Assembly: GCA_014584575.1 (NCBI GenBank)
Contig: JACTMP010000013.1
Coordinates: forward strand, 186,001 to 250,000
Length of the DNA: 64,000 bases
Origin: Chloroflexota bacterium
Lineage (GTDB): Bacteria; Chloroflexota; Anaerolineae; Promineifilales; Promineifilaceae
Reading direction: 5' to 3'
Every line of letters begins with the position of its first letter. Position 1 is the stretch's first letter. The translations under genes and the position numbers were made by a program. Below the pieces are notes generated by a model. The model was not told the origin of the DNA, searched no databases, and saw only the letters and a program-made list of their open reading frames with translations. Below are positions 1 to 8,126 of this stretch, in pieces.

Positions 1-4
1 GACG

Positions 5-1303
5 GTGTTTGCGCACATTGAGGATGGTTACGGCCGTCTCCAACTCTTTGTCCGCCTGGAAGAAGTAGGCGAAGAAGCCCACCAGATATTCCGCAGACTG
101 CTAGACTTAGGCGACTTTGTGCAGGCCAGCGGCCTCATGTTCCGCACCAAAGCCGGGGAAGTGAGCCTGCGCGTCAATGAGTGGAAAATGTTGAGCAAAG
201 CGATCAGCCCGCTGCCGGTGGTCAAAGAAGAAGAGGTAGACGGCCAGATTGTGCGCCACAGCGAATTTTCTAACGTGGAAGAGCGGTACCGCCAGCGGTA
301 CGCCGACCTGGCTACCAACCCGGCCGTGCGCCACGTCTTCCGCACCCGCGCCAAAATCATCACCGCCCTGCGCCAGTTTATGGACGACAATGAGTTTCTG
401 GAAGTGGAAACGCCGATTTTGCAGCCCTTGTATGGGGGAGCGGCGGCACGGCCGTTTACCACCCACCACAACCAGCTCAAACAAGAACTCTACCTGCGCA
501 TTTCCTTTGAACTGTACCTGAAACGGCTGCTGGTCGGCGGCATCGAGCGCGTCTATGAGATCGGCCGTGACTTCCGCAACGAAGGCGTCAGCTTCAAACA
601 CAACCCCGAATTCACCATGCTCGAATTCTACGCCGCCTACTGGGATTACCACGACGTGATGGATTTCACCGAACGTATGATCCAACATGTGGCCCAGGCC
701 GTCACCGGCAGCGACACCATCACCTACCAGGGACATACCATCCACGTCGGCGGCCAATGGCCGCGCCTGACCATGCGCGACGCCATCAAACAGTTCGCCG
801 AAATTGATTACATGGAACACCTGGACGCCGCCAGCCTGCGCCAGGCCATCCGCAACGCCGGTGGGCACGCCCCGGAAAGCGCCGGTTGGGGCAAATTGAT
901 TGATGGCGTGTTTGGCGATTTTGTCGAGCCGCGTTTGATCCAGCCCACTATCATCACCACCTACCCCCGTGAAATTTCGCCGCTGGCCAAAGGCATTCCC
1001 GGCGACCCGCTGCACGTGGAACGGTTTGAGTTTTTCATCGCCGGCATGGAGATGGGCAACGCTTTCACCGAATTGAACGACCCGCTGGATCAGCAGGCCC
1101 GCTTTGAGATGTTGCAAACGCTCTACGCCAAAGACGACGACGAACGCAACCCGATTGACGAAGATTATTTGCGCGCCATGCGTTACGGGATGCCGCCCAA
1201 CGGCGGTTTTGGCGTGGGCATTGACCGCATGGTGATGCTCTTCACCGACAACGCTACCATCCGCGAAGTGCTGCTCTTCCCCCATCTGCGTGAACGAGAG
1301 TAA
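5..1303 (+). CDS. lysS: Lysyl-tRNA synthetase, class II (5' end outside window)
   Basis: This enzyme charges tRNA-Lys in the cytoplasm. The visible 432 residues begin inside the N-terminal OB-fold (anticodon binding, residues 1-90). Class II motif 2 (RNEGVSFKHNPEFTMLE) lies near residues 190-206 and motif 3 (GFGVGIDRMVML) near 400. The stretch ILQPLYGGAAARPF is typical of LysRS rather than AsnRS or AspRS. Bacterial LysRS is usually about 490-500 residues, so roughly 60 N-terminal residues are missing at the window edge; the GTG at position 5 is probably internal, not a start. The gene ends 5 bases before a 40-nt perfect palindrome that separates it from a convergent gene. Confidence 0.96.
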   Translation: MFAHIEDGYGRLQLFVRLEEVGEEAHQIFRRLLDLGDFVQASGLMFRTKAGEVSLRVNEWKMLSKAISPLPVVKEEEVDGQIVRHSEFSNVEERYRQRYADLATNPAVRHVFRTRAKIITALRQFMDDNEFLEVETPILQPLYGGAAARPFTTHHNQLKQELYLRISFELYLKRLLVGGIERVYEIGRDFRNEGVSFKHNPEFTMLEFYAAYWDYHDVMDFTERMIQHVAQAVTGSDTITYQGHTIHVGGQWPRLTMRDAIKQFAEIDYMEHLDAASLRQAIRNAGGHAPESAGWGKLIDGVFGDFVEPRLIQPTIITTYPREISPLAKGIPGDPLHVERFEFFIAGMEMGNAFTELNDPLDQQARFEMLQTLYAKDDDERNPIDEDYLRAMRYGMPPNGGFGVGIDRMVMLFTDNATIREVLLFPHLRERE

Positions 1304-1308
1304 ACGAG

Positions 1309-1348
1309 GAGTGCGCATCCTCAGATGCGCATCTGAGGATGCGCACTC
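1309..1348. repeat. Perfect 40-nt palindrome between convergent genes (family C)
   Basis: The sequence is its own reverse complement, centred on GATGC/GCATC, with the word GCATCCTCAGATGC. It lies between the stop of lysS and the stop of the minus-strand oxidoreductase, so a bidirectional terminator role is likely (inference; there is no T-tract). A longer exact copy is at 57799-57844 and a diverged copy at 2354-2405. Confidence 0.85.
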
Positions 1349-1352
1349 TGCC

Positions 1353-2330
1353 CTAGCGTATCGTTAAGACAACTTTGCCGGTAGATTGGCGGTTGAGGAG
1401 GCTGTTCAGGGCGGTGGCGGCCTGTTCCAGCGGATAGGTTTGGGAGATGTGGGGTTTGATTTTGCCTTCGCCGTACCAGGTTAGCAAGGTGCGCAGGGAA
1501 TTGGTGATGACACGCGGCTGGCGGGAAGCGTAGCCACCCCAATAGACGCCGACGACGCTCATGTTTTTGACCAGCGCCAGATTGACCGGGAATTGGGGTA
1601 TACGCCCGTCTGCAAACCCAATCACCAACAACCGTCCCTCCCAGGCCAGACAGCGCACCGATTCGTCAAACACATCCCCACCCACGGGGTCGTAGACCAC
1701 ATCCACACCCTTGCCATTGGTGATCTCCTTTACCCGGTCGCGGAACTTTTCCTGGTGATAGTTGATCAGATGGTCAGCGCCATATTGCTGCGCCAATGCC
1801 AGCTTTTCCGGCGTGCTGGCGGTGGCAATGACGGTTGCGCCCAGGAGTTTGCCGATTTCCACGGCCGTCAGCCCCACCCCACCTGCCGCCCCGTGCACCA
1901 GCAAAACCTCCCCTGGCTGCAACCGGGCGCGGTGCGCCAACGCGATGTGCGACGTGCCATAGGTGATGGCAAAACCGGCGGCGGCCACAAAATCCATCAG
2001 CGGCGGAATGGGCAAGACGGTGCGGGCATCCACCACCACCTCTTCGGCATAACCGCCATACCCGGTAACGGCCGTCACCCGGTCACCCACACGCAGATGG
2101 GTCACGCCCTCTCCCACTTCCAAGATTTCGCCGGCCACCTCCATGCCCGGACTAAATGGAAAGGCCGGTTTTTCCTGGTACAACCCCTGAATGATGAGCG
2201 TATCGGCGAAGTTGACGCCGCAGGCATGAATGCCTATGCGCACCTGTCCCGAATTGAGCGGCGGCGACGGCCGTTCCCCCATCATCAACATCTCCGGCCC
2301 ACCCCATTCGTGACATATCATCGCTTTCAC
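1353..2330 (-). CDS. NAD(P)H:quinone oxidoreductase, MDR superfamily (QOR-like)
   Basis: Predicted cytoplasmic NADPH-dependent reductase of the medium-chain dehydrogenase/reductase superfamily. Residues 1-120 form the GroES-like domain, and the Rossmann motif HGAAGGVGLTAV is at about 146-157. The structural-zinc cysteine cluster is absent, as in zeta-crystallin/quinone reductases. The length of 325 residues is normal. The ATG at 2330 follows a suitable upstream region, and the stop sits next to the palindrome at 1309-1348. The substrate cannot be read from sequence; an enoyl-thioester or quinone reductase is equally possible. Confidence 0.88.
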   Translation of the reverse strand: MKAMICHEWGGPEMLMMGERPSPPLNSGQVRIGIHACGVNFADTLIIQGLYQEKPAFPFSPGMEVAGEILEVGEGVTHLRVGDRVTAVTGYGGYAEEVVVDARTVLPIPPLMDFVAAAGFAITYGTSHIALAHRARLQPGEVLLVHGAAGGVGLTAVEIGKLLGATVIATASTPEKLALAQQYGADHLINYHQEKFRDRVKEITNGKGVDVVYDPVGGDVFDESVRCLAWEGRLLVIGFADGRIPQFPVNLALVKNMSVVGVYWGGYASRQPRVITNSLRTLLTWYGEGKIKPHISQTYPLEQAATALNSLLNRQSTGKVVLTIR

Positions 2331-2353
2331 TACTTCCTCCCAATGTTCTCAAA

Positions 2354-2405
2354 GAGTGCGGGCATCCTCAGATGCCCGCAAATTCGCATCTGAGGATGCG
2401 AACTC
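2354..2405. repeat. Diverged copy of family C inverted repeat
   Basis: It contains GGCATCCTCAGATGCC followed by CGCATCTGAGGATGCG, the same words as the palindromes at 1309 and 57799 but with the arms altered. It lies between the cyclase-family gene and the oxidoreductase, both on the minus strand. Confidence 0.7.
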
Positions 2406-2422
2406 CACTCAAATTTACACCA

Positions 2423-3070
2423 TCACCAGATCGCATAAGCCCGCACGGGGAATGTGCCCATACCCTGCACCTTCACCGGCGCCGCAAAAAAATGGAACCC
2501 GGCATCCGGCAGTTGATCCAAATGGCAGAGATGTTCCACAATGGGAATCTGGCTGCCAAGCAGGGTGGTGTGTACCGGCCGACAGCCGTCCGCCGTATCG
2601 TCAATGTTGAGCGAATCAATACCCACCAGCGCCGCGCCGACTTCTTTCAGGTACACGGCCGTCTCCTCCGTCAAAAATGGGTGCCCTTCAAAGTATTGGT
2701 CGGTGCGCCAATGCCGGTCCCATCCGGTATGCACCAGGACGGCTTTACCCGCCAGGTCGTGGTTGTGGAAGAGCGCCGGGGTGAGGGTACGGCCGTGACC
2801 CACCGCCCGAATCACCACCCCCACCAGATTCACCAGCCCCGCCAGCGGCAAATCGGCAATATCCAGCCCATCGGCAAACCGGTGAAACGGCGAATCCAGG
2901 TAAGTGCCGGTATTGGCCACCATCTCAATCTTGCCAATATGGAACTCTGTGCCCGGCGCATAGAGCGCCCGCGACGACTCGCGGCTGAGAAAATCACACA
3001 CCACCGGTGCGGGCAGCCCCTTGTAGGTAATCAATCCATCTTCAATCGTATGGCTCACATCAAGCAACAT
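2423..3070 (-). CDS. Cyclase family protein (kynurenine formamidase-like fold)
   Basis: A 215-residue member of the metal-dependent cyclase/arylformamidase family (Pfam Cyclase). The metal-binding signature is normally HxGTHxDxPxH. Here residues 52-62 read ANTGTYLDSPFH, so Asp59 and His62 remain while two histidines are replaced by Asn and Tyr. This variant occurs in a recognised subgroup of the family. It is probably a hydrolase of a small amide or lactone; the substrate is unknown. The kynurenine pathway is not represented nearby, so a tryptophan role is not supported. Confidence 0.8.
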   Translation of the reverse strand: MLLDVSHTIEDGLITYKGLPAPVVCDFLSRESSRALYAPGTEFHIGKIEMVANTGTYLDSPFHRFADGLDIADLPLAGLVNLVGVVIRAVGHGRTLTPALFHNHDLAGKAVLVHTGWDRHWRTDQYFEGHPFLTEETAVYLKEVGAALVGIDSLNIDDTADGCRPVHTTLLGSQIPIVEHLCHLDQLPDAGFHFFAAPVKVQGMGTFPVRAYAIW

Positions 3071-3187
3071 CTTGTTTCACCTCACGCTTTTAAGATGGCC
3101 CAATTGTAGGGCAGAGGGTGGCAAAGCGGCAATTGCGGGTTTGCGACGGCAGATAATGAATGTTAACTTTTTATTTCGGTAATAAAT

Positions 3188-3297
3188 CCGGCGGTTGAAA
3201 CCGCGGCTACAGAAAGCAAAGCCGACCTTCGTCGGCTGGCTACCAGACCGCGAAGGCGGTCTTCGCCCTGTGTAGCCGCGAATTTATTCGCCGGGTT
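3188..3297. repeat. Intergenic inverted repeat, family B (REP-like)
   Basis: A 110-bp palindromic unit. Its outer arms carry CGCGGCTACAG and TGTAGCCGCG, and inner paired words include CCGACCTTCGTCGG and CCGCGAAGGCGG. A related copy lies at 7866-7976. It sits between the divergent cyclase and monooxygenase genes and encodes nothing recognisable. Confidence 0.75.
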
Positions 3298-3306
3298 CCA
3301 AAATGT

Positions 3307-3334
3307 TTGAAGCCATCACCGCTAACGGTATACT
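3307..3334 (+). promoter_or_regulatory. Candidate sigma-70 promoter giving a leaderless transcript
   Basis: TTGAAG (3307-3312) and TATACT (3329-3334) are separated by 16 bases. Transcription would begin around 3341-3343, at the ATG of the monooxygenase at 3343, and no Shine-Dalgarno sequence precedes that ATG. This supports the 3343 start over the in-frame TTG at 3307. Confidence 0.45.
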
Positions 3335-3342
3335 CCGCCCGT

Positions 3343-4482
3343 ATGACAACCACAGAAACCGACACGCAAACCAACACCCTGATCATTGGCGCCAGCGCCG
3401 CCGGGCTGGCCGTCGCCGCCTGCCTGCAAGAGAAAAACATTCCTTTCATCCTGCTGGAAAAAAGCAGCCAGGTGGGCGCAGCCTGGCGCAACCATTATGA
3501 CCGGCTGCACCTGCACACCGACCGCTCACATTCGCAACTGCCTCACCTGCCCATGCCCAAGAGCTTTGCCAAATATCCGGCGCGGGCGGATGTGGTCGCT
3601 TACCTGGAAGAGTATGCCCGCCGCTTTGGGCTGGAACCGCGCTTTGGGCAGGAGGTAACGGCCGTCCGGCCCCACAATGGCGGCTGGCAGGTGGAAACGG
3701 CCGACGGCCGTTACCAGGCCCAAAACGTGGTCATCGCCACCGGTTATACCCGCGTGCCACATCTGCCCACCTGGCCGCGACAGGAGTTGTTTACCGGCAG
3801 CATCATCCACAGTTCGGCGTATAAAAATGGCAAACCGTATGCCGGGCAGCGCGTGTTGGTGGTCGGTTTTGGTAATTCGGCCGGGGAGATAGCCATTGAT
3901 CTGGTGGAACACGGCGCGGCCACCGTTGGCATGGCCGTGCGCAGTCCGGTGAACGTTATTCCGCGTGATTATCTGGGCATTCCCATTCTGACCATCGGCA
4001 TTGTCATGGACAAAATTCCGCCCCAAGTGGCCGATCTGCTGGCCATCCCCATGCTTAAAACTTCCATTGGCGACCTGACAAAGTATGGTGTGCCCACATT
4101 GCCCTACGGCCCCAATGTACAAATCCGGCAAGACCGGCAAATTCCCATTCTGGACATTGGCACGGTGAAGCTGATCAAAGACGGCCGTATCCACATCCAC
4201 CCTGGCCTTACCCAATTCAACGAAAACGGGGTTGTCTTCAGTGACGGCACAATCAAACCCTTTGACGCCATCATTTTGGGCACCGGCTACCGGCCCCGTG
4301 TGCATGAATTTCTGCAAGAGGCAGCGGGCGTTTTGAACGAAGAGGGCGCGCCGCAATCCAGTGGGCAGGAAACCGCGCCCGGTTTATACTTTTGTGGCTT
4401 TTATATCTCCCCCACCGGCATGTTGCGCGAAATTGGCATCGAAGCCAGACGGATCAGCGCCCACATTGCCGGTAAAGGATAA
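3343..4482 (+). CDS. Flavin-containing monooxygenase-like NAD(P)/FAD oxidoreductase
   Basis: A 379-residue two-dinucleotide-binding flavoprotein. The FAD motif GASAAGLAV is near residue 16, followed by the acidic strand end FILLEK. The NADP motif VVGFGNSAGEIA is near 171-182, and the C-terminal ATG-like FAD contact reads ILGTGYRP. This arrangement fits the FMO/YUCCA/TrkA-like group that oxygenates a nucleophilic N or S or oxidises ketones. The ATG at 3343 is preferred (see promoter entry). The next gene starts 5 bases after the stop, suggesting co-transcription. Confidence 0.85.
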   Translation: MTTTETDTQTNTLIIGASAAGLAVAACLQEKNIPFILLEKSSQVGAAWRNHYDRLHLHTDRSHSQLPHLPMPKSFAKYPARADVVAYLEEYARRFGLEPRFGQEVTAVRPHNGGWQVETADGRYQAQNVVIATGYTRVPHLPTWPRQELFTGSIIHSSAYKNGKPYAGQRVLVVGFGNSAGEIAIDLVEHGAATVGMAVRSPVNVIPRDYLGIPILTIGIVMDKIPPQVADLLAIPMLKTSIGDLTKYGVPTLPYGPNVQIRQDRQIPILDIGTVKLIKDGRIHIHPGLTQFNENGVVFSDGTIKPFDAIILGTGYRPRVHEFLQEAAGVLNEEGAPQSSGQETAPGLYFCGFYISPTGMLREIGIEARRISAHIAGKG

Positions 4483-4487
4483 CGATC

Positions 4488-6143
4488 ATGCATCCCGGTC
4501 AGATCTATGGGCAGAACGTGGTAGGGGTACGGCCGTTGGCCCATGCCCTGCAAGATTTTCATAAGGCGCGGCAGCAAGCCACAATGGAAGCCTTGCTGGG
4601 GCGGCTGCGTGGCCGCTCCCTGGAGTTGCTGTCCTATAACGAAGTGGCCGAGATGCTTAAAGTGCGCGGCCGTTCCGAGCGTGGCGTGAAGGAGATTCCG
4701 GTAGCCGCCATTGTGGGCAGTGTGGGCCGCTACCACGATTTTTCCCGCTCCTTCCTGCCGCGCAACGACGCCGACGCCCAACGCTGGGCCGGGGTGCGCG
4801 CCGCCGGGCACGTAGCCGACCTGCCGCCCATTGATGTGTACCAGATTGGCGATGCCTTTTTTGTGCTGGACGGCAATCACCGCGTTTCCATTGCCCGCCA
4901 ACTGGGGCTAGACTACATCCACGCTAACGTCACCGAAGTGCATACCCGCGTACCGCTTTCGCCGGATACACAGCCGGATGAATTGATCATTCACGCCGAA
5001 TATGCCGCGTTTTTGGAATATACCCGGCTGGACGATCTGCGCCCTGGTTGTGATCTGCGGGTGACGGCGCCAGGCCAGTATACCCGGCTGGAAAACCACA
5101 TGGAGGTGCATCGCTTTTTTGTGGAGATGGCCGAAGAGCGCGAACTGCCAGACGCGGAAGCCTTTGGCCGCTGGTATGACGAAGCGTACCTGCCGCTGGT
5201 GCAGGCCATTCGGGAACAGGCCATCTTGCGCGATTTTCCCCGGCGCACGGAAACCGACCTGTACTTGTGGCTGGCGACCCATCAGGCCGAGTTACGCAAT
5301 GAATTGGGCTGGCAGGTACGGCCGAACACGGCCGTGACCCAATTTGCCACCCACCTTAAACCCCGCCGCACCTTGCAAAAAGTGCTGGACGTGATGATCC
5401 CGGCCAACTGGAAAGGGCAACCGGTGGCCAGCAATTGGTCGCAAGACCGGCTGCTCGACCGGTACAGCCGCACCCTCTTTACCGAGATATTGCTGCCGTT
5501 GACTGGCCGCCAGGAGGCGGTGCGTCAGGAGGCAGCGCTGGCGCAGGCCATCGCCATTGCCCAACGGGAACACGGCCGTCTGATTGGCCTCTTTCTGGGC
5601 GACGAAAACGAAAGCCTGACCCGTGCCTGGTTTGAAGAGCGGTGTGCCGCAGTAGACGTAACGGCCGTGTGGGGGCGCGAACCGGGCAGCCTGCCGGAAG
5701 TGACGGCCCGCCGGGCGGCGCTGGCCGACCTGGTAATTGTGGACAAAACGGCGGCGGCAGGCACGGCCGTGACAACCATCTGGCAAAACAGCACCCGCCC
5801 CGTGCTGCTGCCCGGCAGCCGGCCCAGCGCCATGAATCGGGTGCTGCTGGTCTTCTCCCAGAGCCGAGAGGCAAACGTACACAAAGAAACGGCGCTGTTT
5901 GCCGCCGCCTATATGGCCGAACAGTGGGGCAGCCAACTGGTGGTCAGCGGCTCGCCAGACAGCCTCTCGTTGGCCCGCGCCTACCTGGAAATGCACGAGG
6001 TGAACGCTGAATTTGTGACGACGTCAGGGGGTGTGGACACGGCCGTGTTACAAAATTGCGATCTGGTGGTGATGGGAAGGCACGGCCGTTATACCGCCCA
6101 ACTGCTGCCCCTGTTAACCATGCCCGTTCTTATCTGCCCTTGA
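4488..6143 (+). CDS. ParB/Srx-like domain fused to universal-stress-protein-like domains
   Basis: This 551-residue protein has a ParB-N/sulfiredoxin-like region in its first third, with DGNHRVSIARQLGL near residue 127. That is the nucleotide-binding loop seen in ParB-like domains. The C-terminal 200 residues resemble the UspA fold: an alternating hydrophobic beta-strand pattern, VLLVFSQSREANVHKETAL, and a terminal GRHGRYTAQLL-PVLI segment like the Usp ATP loop region. It follows the monooxygenase by 5 bases. The role is unknown; a nucleotide-dependent sensor or DNA-associated stress protein is plausible. The combination is uncommon. Confidence 0.65.
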   Translation: MHPGQIYGQNVVGVRPLAHALQDFHKARQQATMEALLGRLRGRSLELLSYNEVAEMLKVRGRSERGVKEIPVAAIVGSVGRYHDFSRSFLPRNDADAQRWAGVRAAGHVADLPPIDVYQIGDAFFVLDGNHRVSIARQLGLDYIHANVTEVHTRVPLSPDTQPDELIIHAEYAAFLEYTRLDDLRPGCDLRVTAPGQYTRLENHMEVHRFFVEMAEERELPDAEAFGRWYDEAYLPLVQAIREQAILRDFPRRTETDLYLWLATHQAELRNELGWQVRPNTAVTQFATHLKPRRTLQKVLDVMIPANWKGQPVASNWSQDRLLDRYSRTLFTEILLPLTGRQEAVRQEAALAQAIAIAQREHGRLIGLFLGDENESLTRAWFEERCAAVDVTAVWGREPGSLPEVTARRAALADLVIVDKTAAAGTAVTTIWQNSTRPVLLPGSRPSAMNRVLLVFSQSREANVHKETALFAAAYMAEQWGSQLVVSGSPDSLSLARAYLEMHEVNAEFVTTSGGVDTAVLQNCDLVVMGRHGRYTAQLLPLLTMPVLICP

Positions 6144-6199
6144 TAATCAGCGTGACGGCCGTCACCCCATCACCTGCTCACCCCCTCATCTGCTCTCCC

Positions 6200-7795
6200 C
6201 TACGCCGCTTGATTGCGCAGGTGCAATTTCTGGCCGACATTGATGGCGATATTGCGCATCACTTTTAGACCCAGGCGCGGGTAGCGGTTGACCAGCTTTT
6301 CAAAGTCATCTCGTTGCAGGGCTACCAGTTTACAGGCGGTGTGGGTCACGGCCGTAGCCACATGCGGCTGCTGGCTCACCAACGAAATCTCCCCCAGAAA
6401 ATCCCCGGCGTGAATCCGCGCCAGCGTCCGGCTGTTATCCTCGGTCAAAATATCAATGCTGCCCTCCATGATCATATAAAAGATGTTGCTCGTCTGCCCG
6501 GCACGCAGCACCACGCTGCCCGGTGCAAATTCCATCACCGAGCATAACCCGGCAATCTTCGCCAGTTCCCCCTCTTCCAGCCCGGCAAAAATTGCCATTT
6601 GCCGTGTCGTCTCATTCACCGAGATGCCCAGCCGCTTCTCTTCAAAACCGGCGCGCACCAGATCAAAAATTTCGCGGCTGTGGTCTGTCAGCACCGCCCA
6701 GTCAATGTCCAGCGGCACATACAGCTTCGCCATTTTGATGGTGTCCAGCCGTTCCACTTCATGGAAAACAAAGGAGGGGCAGTAGGCAACGGGCACAAAT
6801 CCGAGGTTGCTGAGGGTGCGCTGCACATCCGGCCAATAGGCGCTGACGGTGATTTCCAGATATTCCGCGCCGTAGACGTTCCTGGCCCACTGGTCTAGTT
6901 CTTTGAGCAAAAAGCCGGCCACATCGTCGCGCAGGTCTATCAATTCCAGCACTTTGATGCTGCGGCCAATAGTGTCCAACGTGAACCCAATCGCGCCGAC
7001 AATGCGGTCATTTTCCCGCGCCACCAGGTAGCGCGAGTTGCGCGATTCCAGCATGAACAGGCCGTAGCTGAGTTGCAAATTGCCAAACACGTGGCGACGT
7101 GACAGGCGTCCCCGTTCAATCCGCAGCAGGTACGGCAGCAGCGTCTCCGACAATTCCTCCACCTGGAAACCTTCGCCAATGGGGTAGCCATCGGCGTCTT
7201 CAACGGCGATGATGTCGTTGTGGAAGCCGAGGTTGCGCAGCGCCAGTTGCCCCAGCGAAAATGCTTCGGGGATGACGCGCGGATTGTTAGAACGCAGGTC
7301 GTGGGATGGGCCAAACGTTTTGGCCATCATCACCAGGCTTTCCCGGTTTTCCAGCAGCACTTTTTGGGGCAGGAAGCCGATGGGGCGCAGACCAAACTTT
7401 TCGGAGATGCGTTGGGCGTAGTCGTGGGCGGTGCGACATTCGGAGAGGCCGAAGTGCAGCCGTTTGGTGGCAAAGTCCAGCCGGGCCTGCATGAGGGCGC
7501 TGCCCACACCGGCATCACGGTAATCTGGGTCCACGGCCAACCGGCCAAATTCACCACACAGGTCAGAGTAAGCGCCGACTTCAAAGTAGACGGAGGCGGT
7601 GCCCACGACACGGCCGTTAATCTCTGCCAACAAAAACAAATAACTATCCCGGTAAATACTGCGCTTCAACCACTCGTCACTGTAAAACTCTTTGTAGGGG
7701 TATTCTTCGCCATAACTGCGATAGAACAAGTCGCGTACTGCCGGTAAATCATCTTCTGTCACGTGCCTTACCTGTACTGTTGCGGACATGTGCAT
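6200..7795 (-). CDS. Tandem GNAT acetyltransferase with C-terminal cyclic-nucleotide-binding domain
   Basis: A 531-residue protein. Residues 8-150 form a GNAT domain, with LAVDPDYRDAGVGSALM matching the acetyl-CoA pyrophosphate loop. Residues about 225-350 look like a second, more diverged GNAT domain. Residues about 403-520 form a cNMP-binding beta-barrel, with the FLGEISLVSQQPHVATAVT phosphate-binding cassette. Mycobacterial Pat/KATms is a cAMP-controlled lysine acetyltransferase with the reverse order (cNMP then GNAT), so cyclic nucleotide control of protein acetylation is a reasonable inference. A giant class III cyclase lies 6 kb away. Confidence 0.8.
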   Translation of the reverse strand: MHMSATVQVRHVTEDDLPAVRDLFYRSYGEEYPYKEFYSDEWLKRSIYRDSYLFLLAEINGRVVGTASVYFEVGAYSDLCGEFGRLAVDPDYRDAGVGSALMQARLDFATKRLHFGLSECRTAHDYAQRISEKFGLRPIGFLPQKVLLENRESLVMMAKTFGPSHDLRSNNPRVIPEAFSLGQLALRNLGFHNDIIAVEDADGYPIGEGFQVEELSETLLPYLLRIERGRLSRRHVFGNLQLSYGLFMLESRNSRYLVARENDRIVGAIGFTLDTIGRSIKVLELIDLRDDVAGFLLKELDQWARNVYGAEYLEITVSAYWPDVQRTLSNLGFVPVAYCPSFVFHEVERLDTIKMAKLYVPLDIDWAVLTDHSREIFDLVRAGFEEKRLGISVNETTRQMAIFAGLEEGELAKIAGLCSVMEFAPGSVVLRAGQTSNIFYMIMEGSIDILTEDNSRTLARIHAGDFLGEISLVSQQPHVATAVTHTACKLVALQRDDFEKLVNRYPRLGLKVMRNIAINVGQKLHLRNQAA

Positions 7796-7865
7796 TACTC
7801 TCCAAAGAGATTGTAACTGTGCCGGGTAGTGCCCGGCAAGAGTAGGGCAATCGCATACTCAATTC

Positions 7866-7976
7866 CCGGCGATTAAAATCGCGGCTACAGTGGGCAAAGT
7901 CGGCCTTCGCCGACTGGAACCCAGCCCACGAAGGTGGGCTTAGCCCTCTGTTGGTGCAGATTTATCTGCCGCATTG
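7866..7976. repeat. Intergenic inverted repeat, family B (second copy)
   Basis: It shares the words ATCGCGGCTACAG, CGGCCTTCGCCG and CCCACGAAGGTGGG with the element at 3188. It lies in the 330-bp divergent region between the GNAT-cNMP gene and the histidine kinase. The rest of that region holds no gene. Confidence 0.7.
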
Positions 7977-8081
7977 AGGAATATGCGATTGACCTAGGGG
8001 CAAGAGGGCTTTGGTCACTTGGTCACATGTGAAGATGCCTACGCTACCGGCGTATGTTACAATTCCCGGTCTGGCAAGAGA

Positions 8082-8115
8082 AGACCCTAAGGGTTTTCTT
8101 AAACCCTTAGGGTCT
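8082..8115. repeat. 15-bp stem hairpin directly upstream of histidine kinase
   Basis: AGACCCTAAGGGTTT and its exact reverse complement flank a TCTT loop. The hairpin ends 11 bases before the ATG at 8127, so it would occupy the 5' leader and could affect translation (inference). Confidence 0.6.
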
Positions 8116-8126
8116 ATGTGGTTTTT

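Noticed and set aside
107-1318. Long minus-strand open frame opposite lysS (403 codons), and similar frames opposite most genes
   Set aside because: The plus strand has unmistakable LysRS motifs. High G+C makes long antisense frames common here, and none shows domain motifs.
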